Source of the DNA: Sphingomonas aerolata
GTDB lineage: Bacteria; Pseudomonadota; Alphaproteobacteria; Sphingomonadales; Sphingomonadaceae
Assembly (NCBI RefSeq): GCF_003046295.1
Contig: NZ_PZZN01000002.1
Coordinates: 186,001 to 250,000 of the forward strand
DNA length: 64,000 nucleotides
Direction of reading: 5' to 3'
Part shown: positions 27,181-36,172 of the stretch, piece after piece
Layout of the letters: each line of letters opens with the position of its first letter
How positions within the stretch are numbered: position 1 is the stretch's first letter
Notes under the pieces: model-generated
The model's input: only the letters and a program-made list of their open reading frames with translations
What the model was told of the DNA's origin: nothing
The model's database searches: none
Program-made: the position numbers and the translations under genes

Positions 27181-30100
27181 GTGAGACGGGGGCGGAAATT
27201 GGCTACAGTACCGAGTATCGAGCAGGACGAGGCGACCGTTTCGGTGTTCCAGAGCGACCTTCCCATAGACGAGAAGCTGGATCGCGCGCGGACCGAGCTC
27301 CTCGATCTCTCGGCGAGGAACCGCCTGCTCAACATGCCGCGCGCCGCGAAAGGCGCGAAGGCGGTCGAAGTCGTCGACGAGGTCAGCAGCGAGATTTTCC
27401 GCATGCTTGTCGGTGAGGCGCGCGCCTTTTCGTTCCTCGCGGGCAAGGCGGCACCCGCCGGTGAGCAAACCTACGAAGACGTGCCGGCGGAAGAGTCGGA
27501 CGAGATTGCTGATCTCGCGCAACCCGAGGATGACGTCGCCGACGAACGCGGTGTGTTTTCGCGTCACGTCGACACCCGTCTTCAGACCCGGCTGACGCCC
27601 AAGGGGCTGCAAAAGCGCCTGCTCGAGCTCTACTTCGATGCGCGTACGCTGGAGGAGGAGCAGGGCGTCAACATCCTGTATCTGACCCTTGGCGCGCTGA
27701 AGTGGATCGATCCGAACAACGCCGCAAACATCCGGTTTGCGCCGCTGGTACTCGTGCCCGTGCAGCTCGAGCGCGGCAATGCGGGCGAGAAGTTCAAGCT
27801 GAGGATGCGTCAGGAGGACTACGCGTCCAACCTGTCGCTGGAGGCTTTCCTTGACCGCGCGCACGGTATCAGGCTGCCGACGTTCGAGGGCGGTGAGGAT
27901 TTCGATCCCGTCGCCTATTTTAAGGACGTCGCCGAGGCCGTGTCGTCTAAACCCGGTTGGGAGGTTCAGCCCGACGTCGTCGTGCTCGGCTTCTTCTCGT
28001 TCGCCAAGTTCCTGATGTACCGCGACCTCGACCTGCAGACCTGGCCGAACGGCGGCAAGATCACCGAGCGCGCACTCGTCCGCGGACTGCTGGCCGACGG
28101 GTTCGAAGGCAGCGCGGGCATGATCCCTGAAGATGCCAACATCGATCCTTTCATCCCGCCGTCCGAGATGCTGCATATCGTCGATGCCGACAGTTCACAG
28201 GCATTGGCGGTGCATGAGGTGCGCCGGGGCCGCGACATGGTCATCCAAGGGCCGCCGGGAACGGGGAAAAGTCAGACGATCGCCAACATCATCGCGTCCG
28301 CGATCGCTGACGGCAAGACGGTGCTGTTCGTCGCGGAAAAGATGGCCGCTCTTGAGGTAGTCAAGCGCAGGCTCGATGCGACCGGTGTCGGCGATGCGTG
28401 CCTGGAGCTTCACAGCAACAAAGCCAACAAGCGTGCGGTCCTCGAGGAGCTTCGACGGACATGGGAGCTTGGCGCGCCGAAGCACCAGGATGCCGGAAGC
28501 CTACATGCCCGGCTGACGATCGCCCGGGACAGTTTGAACCGTCACGTAGAGCGCATGCATGCCCCGCATCCAGCGTCTGGTCTGACACCCTATCAGGTCA
28601 TCGGGCAGCTCAGCCGGCTGCGTCAGGATGGAGAGAAGCCTGGCGACTTGTCCCTGGAGGGACCGGAGACATGGTCGATCGACGATTTTGCCGAGCGTCA
28701 CAACGTGATTGGCGAGCTCGCCGAACGGATCACCCTCATCGGCCGACCTGGCGATCATGCATGGCGCGGTGTCGGCTTGTCCTCGATCCTGCCTACCGAG
28801 GTCGAGCGGCTTGAGGAGCGGCTTGGGCGCGTAATGGAGCGGCTGGCCACACTCGATGCGGCACAGAGCGCGCTTGCTGCACGTCTCGAGCTGCCGCCGA
28901 TGCAATCGCTTGGCGAGGTTGGTGTGCTTGTCGTGATGGCAAACCGCATTGCACGGGCGCCTTCAATCGAGGGGCCGGCATTGGCGGACGCCGTATGGGA
29001 GCACCGTCTCGAAGAGATCGACCGTCTGCTTGCGACAGGCCATCGCTATGCTGATCTTCGATCTCATCTTGCCGCGTCCGTGTCCGAGAGTGGATGGGCG
29101 ACGGACGTGTCGGAAGCGATAGCTGCGCTTCGTCCGCTGCCATCGACCTTCACGCTGCCGGATTTCGAGCAGATCGCGGCGCTCGCAACCTTGCTGCCGC
29201 GGCTGCAAGCCGAGGCGGGGGCGTTGGCACGGACGATTGGCCGCGACGCTCCCAATACAGTCGACGAAGCCCGACAGCTCGCGGCGATCGGTGAGCGGGT
29301 GGCCAACGCGCCCGATGCCGACGCCGATGCCTTCGCATCCGACGTCTGGAACTCCGGGGTCGAACGTGCCGCCGATGTTGTCGATGCCGTTGCCGCGTAT
29401 GAGGATGCAGTCGCGACGACTACGGGCCAGCTGACCGATGCCGCCTGGGATATGGATCTGGCAGGCGCGCGGGTCACGCTGGCGTCGCATGGGATCGGGT
29501 TCATGCGGATATTCAGTGGGGAATGGCGACGCGCGAACCGGCTCGTTCGGTCGGTTCTGACATCGCCAACGACGCCTCTCGACGAGACGCTCACGGTGCT
29601 GGATGCACTCGCGAAAGGGCAGGCCGCGAAACGCACGATCGAGCAAGAGCATGATTTTGCCCGCTCGGCCTTTGGTGCCGAATGGCGCGGTGAGCGCTCG
29701 ACGTCAGCACCGCTTCTCAGCGTGGTTGACTGGATGCGATCGCTCCGCGGTCTTGGCGCCGAACCCCGTATCATCGCAGCGCGTCGTCCCGATCGAAGCG
29801 AAATTAGCACGCGCGCCGGGCGGACGGCTGCGGTGATTGACCAAATGGTCCCTTCGCTGTCCGGTCTTTGGTCGAGCTTGAACGAGGCTCAATCGCTGGC
29901 GTTCGGTGAGGCATTGGAAGCAGACCGTGCCGATCTCGAAGCTTTGCTGACCGTCGTGACCCGGTTACATGCCGCCAATACCGCAAGCTCGGCGGTATTA
30001 GTAAACCTGCCACTCGAGCTTGATGATCGTCGCCGCCTGCTTGACGACCTTGTTGAACTCCAGGCCAAGGATGTCGGGATCGCCGATCTGGCGGATGTCG

Positions 30101-32805
30101 GCATCGCGGCGTTCGGAACGGCATGGCGCGGGACGGGCTCCGATTGGGGCAGTTTGCGTGTCGCCGCCGACTGGATCCAGGCGAATGGCGACATACGGCT
30201 GCTGAGTAGCAAAATCGACGACCGCGCCGCGCCCGCCGCCGACGCTGCCCGTGTCGACGCGGATACCACCGCCTTGCTCGACGAACTCAAGGCGATCGGT
30301 GAACAACTTCGGCTCGATGTGGCCGCCGCACTCGGTCGTGAGACGTTTGCCGCCACGCCGCTCGCCGATCTTAGCGCACATCTCGAGCGGTGGCATCAAT
30401 CTGGCGAACGCCTCACGCAGTGGACGGCGTATCGTGACCGGGCGGAGCGAACCTCCAGCTTAGGCTGCGACGATGTTGTCAGGCGGCTGGCCGACGGTCG
30501 CCTGGGCACGGATGGTGCCGTGCCTGGGTTCGAGATGGCTTATTATGAAGCGATCTACGCGGACCAGATCAAAGCCGATCCCGACCTTGGCATGTTCGAC
30601 GGCACGCTGCACGGTCGCTTGGCGCGCGAGTTCGCCGACATGGATCGCCAGCGGATCGCGACCGCAAGCTTCGAGGTCGTGAAGGCGCATCACCAGGCAG
30701 TCCCGGCACGAGACGGCGGCGCAGTCGGTCCGCTCGGCGTGCTGCGCGCGGAGATCGCCCGCAAACGCGGTCACATGCCGATCCGTCGCCTTATGGAGAA
30801 GGCGGCACCGGCGGTGCAGGCGCTGAAGCCGGTGTTCATGATGAGCCCCTTGTCCGTGGCGCAGTTCCTCGCACCCGGCCTGTTCGACTTCGATCTGCTG
30901 GTGATGGATGAAGCGAGCCAGATCCAGCCGGTCGACGCACTCGGTGCGGTCGCCCGCGCGAAGCAGGTCGTGGTCGTTGGCGATCCGAAGCAGCTGCCGC
31001 CCACCGCCTTCTTCTCGAAGATGACCGGCGGCGGCGCGGACGATGACGACGATGCAGGCACCCGCGTCACCGACATCGAGAGCATCCTCGGCCTGTTCAC
31101 GGCACGCGGCCTGCCGATGCGAATGCTGCGCTGGCACTACCGCAGCAAACACCAGTCGCTGATCGCGGTCAGCAACCGCCAGTTCTACGAGAACAAGCTG
31201 TTCATCGTGCCCAGTCCTTACACAGCGGAAGCGGGCATGGGCCTGCGCTTCCACCGCATCCCGCAAGGCGTGTTCGACGCTGGTGCCACGCGGACCAACA
31301 TGGTGGAGGCGAAGGTCGTGGCGCAGGCGATCGTCGCGCACGCTCGCGATCACCCCGAACTCTCGCTCGGCGTCGCGGCCTTCTCCGCAGCCCAGCGCCG
31401 CGCGATCATGGACCAGCTCGAGCTTCTGCGTCGCGGCCTTCCGGCGGAGGTCGAGACGTTTTTTCAGATGCATCACTCCGAGCCGTTCTTCGTCAAGAAC
31501 CTCGAAAACGTGCAGGGCGACGAGCGCGACGTGATCTTCATCTCGGTCGGTTACGGGCCGACCGTCCCGGGCGGCCGCGTGCCGATGCGGTTCGGGCCGC
31601 TTGGCATGGACGGCGGCGAGCGGCGGCTGAACGTGCTGATCAGCCGCGCCAAGCAGCGGTGCGAAGTGTTCGCCTCGATGTCGGACGAGGACATCGATCC
31701 TGATTTCGCCGGTACCCGCAAGGGCGTCCTCGCCTTCAAGCTGTTCCTCCACTTCGCGCGCACCGGCAAGATGACCATGGCCGAGAGCACAGGCCGCGAT
31801 CACGACAGCGTGTTCGAGGAACAGGTTGCCAAGGCGCTGCAAGCCAAGGGCTATCAGGTCCACCGGCAGGTCGGCCTTGCGGGCTTCTTCATCGATCTGG
31901 CAGTCTCCGATGCGGACCGACCGGGCCGCTATCTCATCGGCATCGAGTGCGACGGCGCATCGTATCACGACGCTCGCTCAGCTCGCGATCGCGATCGGCT
32001 TCGTCAGTCGGTGCTGGAAAGCCACGGCTGGACGATCCACCGCATCTGGAGCACCGACTGGTTCCAGCGGCCCAAGGAACAGATCGACCTTGTCATCGCG
32101 CGGATCGAGGCGGCCAAGGCCGAGCATGATTCCCAGGCCGCTGGCGTGAAGGCGACGCGTGCGGTGAACGTCGAGATCACCACCCTCGAACGCGAAGGTT
32201 TTACCGAGGTCGGCTTGGCCGCGCCCGATGTGGAGCCGGCGAACAGTCTTTACGTAGAGGCCGAAATCACCAGGCCCGGGCATCTGATCAGTGAGCTGCA
32301 CGACACGCCGCGCGGTGCCTTGTCGGCGCTTGCGGAGGAAGTCGTGCGGATCGAGGGGCCGGTTCACGCGTGCGAGGTCGTAAACCGTATTCGCGATGCC
32401 TGGGGACTGAAGCGAGCCGGCGTCCGCATTCAGGAGGCAGTCGAAGCAGCGATTGCGGTTTCGGTTCGCGAGGGCCGCATCACGGATGATCAGGACTTTC
32501 TCGACGTGCCGGGCCGCACGCCGAAGGTCCGCGATCGCAGCGCGGTCCGGTCTGCCTTGCTACGCAAGTCCGATACGCTGCCGCCGACCGAGCTTGAGAT
32601 CGCGATCCTCGAGGTCGTGCGTATCAACTACGGCGCGACCGACGACCAGGTCATGCAAGCCGCAGCCCGCGCCGTTGGCTTCAAGTCAACCAGCAGCCAG
32701 CTGCGTGAGCTGCTGGCGGAAGTGATCGGCGCGGCCATCAAGGGCAGTCAGCTGACGCGGCAAAGCGGCATGCTGGTCCTGGGGCCGGACGCGCCCGGCG
32801 TTTAG
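27181..32805 (+). CDS. Hhe-like DUF4011-helicase-nuclease, 1874 residues
   Basis: Starts at GTG. Domains in order: a DUF4011-type N-terminus (ELLDLSARNRLLNMPR from about 37); SF1 helicase with Walker A GPPGTGKSQT at about 357; a long helical insert; helicase motif II LLVMDEASQIQP at about 1240 and GDPKQLPPTAFF; C-terminal helicase motifs (VQGDERDVIFIS, RLNVLISRAK); a Vsr/MTES_1575-type PD-(D/E)xK nuclease (about 1545-1635: FFIDLAV, IGIECDGASYHDA); and a DUF3320-like winged helix (about 1690-1760). This order matches the anti-phage family described as DUF4011-helicase-Vsr (Hhe). Single-gene system. Codons 1376-1575 are duplicated at 50203-50802. Confidence 0.85.
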   Translation: MRRGRKLATVPSIEQDEATVSVFQSDLPIDEKLDRARTELLDLSARNRLLNMPRAAKGAKAVEVVDEVSSEIFRMLVGEARAFSFLAGKAAPAGEQTYEDVPAEESDEIADLAQPEDDVADERGVFSRHVDTRLQTRLTPKGLQKRLLELYFDARTLEEEQGVNILYLTLGALKWIDPNNAANIRFAPLVLVPVQLERGNAGEKFKLRMRQEDYASNLSLEAFLDRAHGIRLPTFEGGEDFDPVAYFKDVAEAVSSKPGWEVQPDVVVLGFFSFAKFLMYRDLDLQTWPNGGKITERALVRGLLADGFEGSAGMIPEDANIDPFIPPSEMLHIVDADSSQALAVHEVRRGRDMVIQGPPGTGKSQTIANIIASAIADGKTVLFVAEKMAALEVVKRRLDATGVGDACLELHSNKANKRAVLEELRRTWELGAPKHQDAGSLHARLTIARDSLNRHVERMHAPHPASGLTPYQVIGQLSRLRQDGEKPGDLSLEGPETWSIDDFAERHNVIGELAERITLIGRPGDHAWRGVGLSSILPTEVERLEERLGRVMERLATLDAAQSALAARLELPPMQSLGEVGVLVVMANRIARAPSIEGPALADAVWEHRLEEIDRLLATGHRYADLRSHLAASVSESGWATDVSEAIAALRPLPSTFTLPDFEQIAALATLLPRLQAEAGALARTIGRDAPNTVDEARQLAAIGERVANAPDADADAFASDVWNSGVERAADVVDAVAAYEDAVATTTGQLTDAAWDMDLAGARVTLASHGIGFMRIFSGEWRRANRLVRSVLTSPTTPLDETLTVLDALAKGQAAKRTIEQEHDFARSAFGAEWRGERSTSAPLLSVVDWMRSLRGLGAEPRIIAARRPDRSEISTRAGRTAAVIDQMVPSLSGLWSSLNEAQSLAFGEALEADRADLEALLTVVTRLHAANTASSAVLVNLPLELDDRRRLLDDLVELQAKDVGIADLADVGIAAFGTAWRGTGSDWGSLRVAADWIQANGDIRLLSSKIDDRAAPAADAARVDADTTALLDELKAIGEQLRLDVAAALGRETFAATPLADLSAHLERWHQSGERLTQWTAYRDRAERTSSLGCDDVVRRLADGRLGTDGAVPGFEMAYYEAIYADQIKADPDLGMFDGTLHGRLAREFADMDRQRIATASFEVVKAHHQAVPARDGGAVGPLGVLRAEIARKRGHMPIRRLMEKAAPAVQALKPVFMMSPLSVAQFLAPGLFDFDLLVMDEASQIQPVDALGAVARAKQVVVVGDPKQLPPTAFFSKMTGGGADDDDDAGTRVTDIESILGLFTARGLPMRMLRWHYRSKHQSLIAVSNRQFYENKLFIVPSPYTAEAGMGLRFHRIPQGVFDAGATRTNMVEAKVVAQAIVAHARDHPELSLGVAAFSAAQRRAIMDQLELLRRGLPAEVETFFQMHHSEPFFVKNLENVQGDERDVIFISVGYGPTVPGGRVPMRFGPLGMDGGERRLNVLISRAKQRCEVFASMSDEDIDPDFAGTRKGVLAFKLFLHFARTGKMTMAESTGRDHDSVFEEQVAKALQAKGYQVHRQVGLAGFFIDLAVSDADRPGRYLIGIECDGASYHDARSARDRDRLRQSVLESHGWTIHRIWSTDWFQRPKEQIDLVIARIEAAKAEHDSQAAGVKATRAVNVEITTLEREGFTEVGLAAPDVEPANSLYVEAEITRPGHLISELHDTPRGALSALAEEVVRIEGPVHACEVVNRIRDAWGLKRAGVRIQEAVEAAIAVSVREGRITDDQDFLDVPGRTPKVRDRSAVRSALLRKSDTLPPTELEIAILEVVRINYGATDDQVMQAAARAVGFKSTSSQLRELLAEVIGAAIKGSQLTRQSGMLVLGPDAPGV

Positions 32806-32880
32806 CGATCGGTCACGGCGTCCGGGCCGATCGAACAACGTCGCGTCGGTCGCGCCCGGCAAAGCTCGTTATCGATCGAG

Positions 32881-32893
32881 CCCGGTGACCGGG
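32881..32893. terminator. Short palindrome between convergent genes
   Basis: CCCGGT-G-ACCGGG, in the 112-base gap between the convergent stops of the helicase gene and hsdS. It might aid termination in both directions, but there is no T-run. Confidence 0.25.
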
Positions 32894-32917
32894 AACCCGC
32901 CGCCTACTAGGCTTAGC

Positions 32918-34690
32918 TCACGCCGCCGCGCGCTGGGTGATGGCGTCCGCGAGGTGGCGCTGCGTCTGCGCGGCGTCGGCGAGCCGGGCTTTCAGCGCAT
33001 CGCACAGCGCCAGTAGCGCATCGACCTTGGCGACGATCCGACGCTGTTCGGCGAGGGGGGGGATGGGCACCAGTAAAGTCTCAACCCCACCTACGCGTAG
33101 ATGCTCAACAGTCATCCCGATGGGCTTGTCCTGCACTCGCTCCATAAGATCGGGGGCCATAAATGTGATAAGAATGTAGCGAGCGATTATCGTTCCGGGG
33201 ATAAATCTCGCGAGCATCATTCTTTGGCCTAGGCATATAAGTTCACCTTCGGGAATCAGGCACGCTTCCCCCATTGGAGCTTCGCGTGTGATCAAAAGAT
33301 CACCTGCGATCGGCTTTGCTCTCAGGCTCCATTTTTCAAATGTTTCATCGTTTACAAATCTTTGGTCTTTTGCATTCAGCTGGCCATGCCTAACATTCGT
33401 TGTGCGAATCAACCTAACGCCCTCATCAGCATAGGGCGCGGTTTTATTTTTGCAGTCGATAACAAGCATTGAGCATTGCATTAAAGTCGCCCAATCCCAG
33501 CCATGCGGCAACTTTGGCAGGCCTATGGGAATCTTTTGAATATTCTGCTTTTTTAATTGAGTATTTGCTTCGGCTGCATTGGGAAAATTCTTCTTTAACA
33601 ATGCTGCCCGCTGTTTTTCTACGTTTTTTAATAGCGCTGCTGCCGGCTCATCGGCTCCATCCTGGTCCGCCAGCTTCCCGCGAACGGCGAGGGCAAGGAT
33701 GGTTTGCTTGAGGGTGTCGATGCTGGCGTTGGTGGTGAAGAGGGTGTCGAAATGGCGTTCCAGCCGCGCCCAGTCGCGGGCGAGATCCGTCGCGTCTGCG
33801 CTGTTCACCAGCGTCGCGAGCAAGATTTCCACCAGCGCTTGATGCGCGGCCATCGAGCCTGCGCTGTCCCGCTCCAACGCGTCGCACAGCGCCATCAACT
33901 CATCGACCTTTGCCACGATGCGCTGCTGTTCGGCTAGGGGCGGAAGGGGAAGCGGCGTCGCTTCGAAGTATGAGCGAGTTACACGCTTTTGACCCGCGGT
34001 GCCCGTCATCAATTTCTCGCCGTTACTGAGATATGAGCCGGTTTTCATAGTCAATAGCAGGTAACGACGGTTCAACTCGTTTAGCCAAGGACGAGCTACG
34101 TGAAGCTCCGTCGTGCCGGCGCCGATCCCATTCGCAAGGTTCTGGAAGATTGCTGCCTTACCATTTTCGAAGCACGGTGTAATTTTGGCTAGGCCAAGAT
34201 CACCATCAGCAAATTGCGTAAAACCCTTTTTTATCTCTCCCCAGTTCCTAACTTCATCTTTATGTTTTCCAGAAACGCTCGTGGAAACCAATGTCATAGG
34301 GACGAACGAAGCGTCGACGTCGTTAGCAACAGAATTGCTCGGGTTGATTTCAGCGATGGCTGCAAGTTGAGTCCAAACCCAGCCGGGCGGCAGTGACGAG
34401 AGGTTTGACGGTAGCGCCGCAAAAGCCTTTGGCTTTCGCACTTCACCAGCTAAGATTTTCCGATTGCGAGCTTGCGCTACCTGCTTGAGCAACTCGCTCG
34501 CCGGCTCGTCCTCCATGTCTTGCGGCACGAGCTTCCCGCGCACCGCCAGATCAAGGATCAGCGCGCGCAGCCGTTCGATCCCGTACAGGCTAATCCGCTT
34601 GCCGCCGCCGCGCCCGGCGCCGCTCTTGCGCTCGATCGCACCGGTCCAGACGTCGAGATTGTCGGCCATTAACGCGGCGATGTCGCTCAC
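32918..34690 (-). CDS. hsdS: Type I restriction specificity subunit HsdS
   Basis: 590 residues from a GTG that overlaps the hsdM stop (GTGA). Two target-recognition domains (about 90-235 and 385-540) are each followed by a conserved helix, LPPLAEQQRIVAKVDELMALCDAL and PPLAEQRRIVAKVDALLALCDAL in near-repeat, as expected for the spacer helices that set the distance between the two half-sites. It binds a bipartite DNA sequence and directs HsdM and HsdR. The N-terminal 90 residues carry a repeat-like segment (LILDLAVRGKLVPQD) matching a central one (ILALAVRGKLADQD). Intact. Confidence 0.92.
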   Translation of the reverse strand: MSDIAALMADNLDVWTGAIERKSGAGRGGGKRISLYGIERLRALILDLAVRGKLVPQDMEDEPASELLKQVAQARNRKILAGEVRKPKAFAALPSNLSSLPPGWVWTQLAAIAEINPSNSVANDVDASFVPMTLVSTSVSGKHKDEVRNWGEIKKGFTQFADGDLGLAKITPCFENGKAAIFQNLANGIGAGTTELHVARPWLNELNRRYLLLTMKTGSYLSNGEKLMTGTAGQKRVTRSYFEATPLPLPPLAEQQRIVAKVDELMALCDALERDSAGSMAAHQALVEILLATLVNSADATDLARDWARLERHFDTLFTTNASIDTLKQTILALAVRGKLADQDGADEPAAALLKNVEKQRAALLKKNFPNAAEANTQLKKQNIQKIPIGLPKLPHGWDWATLMQCSMLVIDCKNKTAPYADEGVRLIRTTNVRHGQLNAKDQRFVNDETFEKWSLRAKPIAGDLLITREAPMGEACLIPEGELICLGQRMMLARFIPGTIIARYILITFMAPDLMERVQDKPIGMTVEHLRVGGVETLLVPIPPLAEQRRIVAKVDALLALCDALKARLADAAQTQRHLADAITQRAAA

Positions 34691-36162
34691 GCTGGCGTCC
34701 CCGCCAGCGCCTCGGCCAAGATCGTCTTCAACTGGTCGCGCAAGTTTTGGATGCCCGCCTGCTGTTCGGCATAGGTGGCGAGCAGCGCGTCGGGATCGTG
34801 GCTGATCTCGGCGGCGCGGTGCGGGTTCTTGCAGTCGAGGTTGTAGCCGCGCGCGGCAACGTCGGCGGCGCTGATCTTCCACGCCTGCTCGGTCTCCTGG
34901 CGGCTGCGAAAGCCATCGACTTCGTCGCCCCACCAGGCTTGCTCGGCCGCGAACTCCTCGAAGCGCATCGGCTTGGTCTTGTTGTAGCTGGTCACGCCGG
35001 CCGGATAGGGGTGTTCGTAGAACCAGACGCTCTTGGTCGACGTCCCCTTGGTGAAGAACAGAATGTTGGTCTTGATCCCGGTGTACGGCGCGAACACGCC
35101 GTTGGGCAGGCGGACGATGGTGTGCAGATTGCACTCCTCGATCAGGCTGCGCTTCAGCGTAGTCTTCACGCCCTCGCCGAACAGGAAGCCGTCGGGCAGC
35201 ACTACAGCGGCGCGGCCGTTGGTCTTCAGCAGGCGGATGATCAGCGCCATGAACAGGTCCGCAGTCTCACGCGTGCGCAGGTGGCTGGGGAAGTTGTTCT
35301 CGATCCCGTCCTCCTCCATCCCGCCGAACGGCGGGTTGGTGGCGATCACCGCGACGCGGTCCTTCTCGGTATGGTCGGCATAGGCGCGTGCCAGCGTGTT
35401 GCCGTGGCGGATGCCGCTGGGCGTATCGATTCCGTGCAGGATCATGTTTGTGATGCAGAGCATGTGCGGCAGCGATTTCTTCTCCACGCCGCGGATCGAG
35501 CCGCGCAGCACCTCCTCCTCGGCGGTCGACGTCACCGATTTGCGTTTGTGGTCGATCGTGCAAGTCAAGAAGCCGCCGGTGCCACAGGCGGGATCGAACA
35601 CGACCTCGTGGAGCTTCGGATCTAGGCGGTTGACGATAAACTGCGTCACTGCGCGCGGCGTGTAGAACTCGCCGGCGTTGCCCGCGCTTTGCAGATCCTT
35701 CAGCACCTGTTCGTAGATCGCGCCGAACGTGTGGCGATCCTCGCTGTTGTTAAAATCGATCTCGTTGATCTTGTTGATCACCTGCCGCAGCAGGGTGCCC
35801 GATTTCATGTAGTTGTAGGTATCCTCGAACACATCGCGGATCACTTGCGCGCGCTTCGCCACGTCGCCCTGCGCGGGCAGGTCGCCCTTCAGCTTGGCGA
35901 ACAGTTGCAGGTTGACGAAATCGAGCAGCTTTTCGCCGGTGTCGCCTTCCTTGTCCGCCGCCCAGTTCCGCCAGCGCAGATGCTCAGGGAGCGGGGACTT
36001 AAAATTGTCGTCGATCAGTTCGAGCTCGGCCTCGCGGTCGTCGAGAATCTTGAGGAAGAACAGCCAGACCAGCTGGCTGATCCGCTGGGCGTCCCCATCA
36101 ACGCCGACATCCTTGCGCATGATGTCCTGGATGGATTTGATGACGCCGGAAACATTGCTCAT
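34687..36162 (-). CDS. hsdM: Type I adenine methyltransferase HsdM
   Basis: 491 residues, the normal size. The N-terminal HsdM_N helical domain (QRISQLVWLFFLKILDD) precedes the N6-adenine methyltransferase core with the AdoMet-binding motif FDPACGTGGF and catalytic NPPFGG. It methylates adenine at the HsdS-specified site, protecting host DNA, and is needed by HsdR for cleavage. The gene lies 10 bases after hsdR and overlaps hsdS by four bases, so the three are one operon in the order R-M-S. Confidence 0.95.
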   Translation of the reverse strand: MSNVSGVIKSIQDIMRKDVGVDGDAQRISQLVWLFFLKILDDREAELELIDDNFKSPLPEHLRWRNWAADKEGDTGEKLLDFVNLQLFAKLKGDLPAQGDVAKRAQVIRDVFEDTYNYMKSGTLLRQVINKINEIDFNNSEDRHTFGAIYEQVLKDLQSAGNAGEFYTPRAVTQFIVNRLDPKLHEVVFDPACGTGGFLTCTIDHKRKSVTSTAEEEVLRGSIRGVEKKSLPHMLCITNMILHGIDTPSGIRHGNTLARAYADHTEKDRVAVIATNPPFGGMEEDGIENNFPSHLRTRETADLFMALIIRLLKTNGRAAVVLPDGFLFGEGVKTTLKRSLIEECNLHTIVRLPNGVFAPYTGIKTNILFFTKGTSTKSVWFYEHPYPAGVTSYNKTKPMRFEEFAAEQAWWGDEVDGFRSRQETEQAWKISAADVAARGYNLDCKNPHRAAEISHDPDALLATYAEQQAGIQNLRDQLKTILAEALAGTPA

Positions 36163-36172
36163 TCGTGCATTC

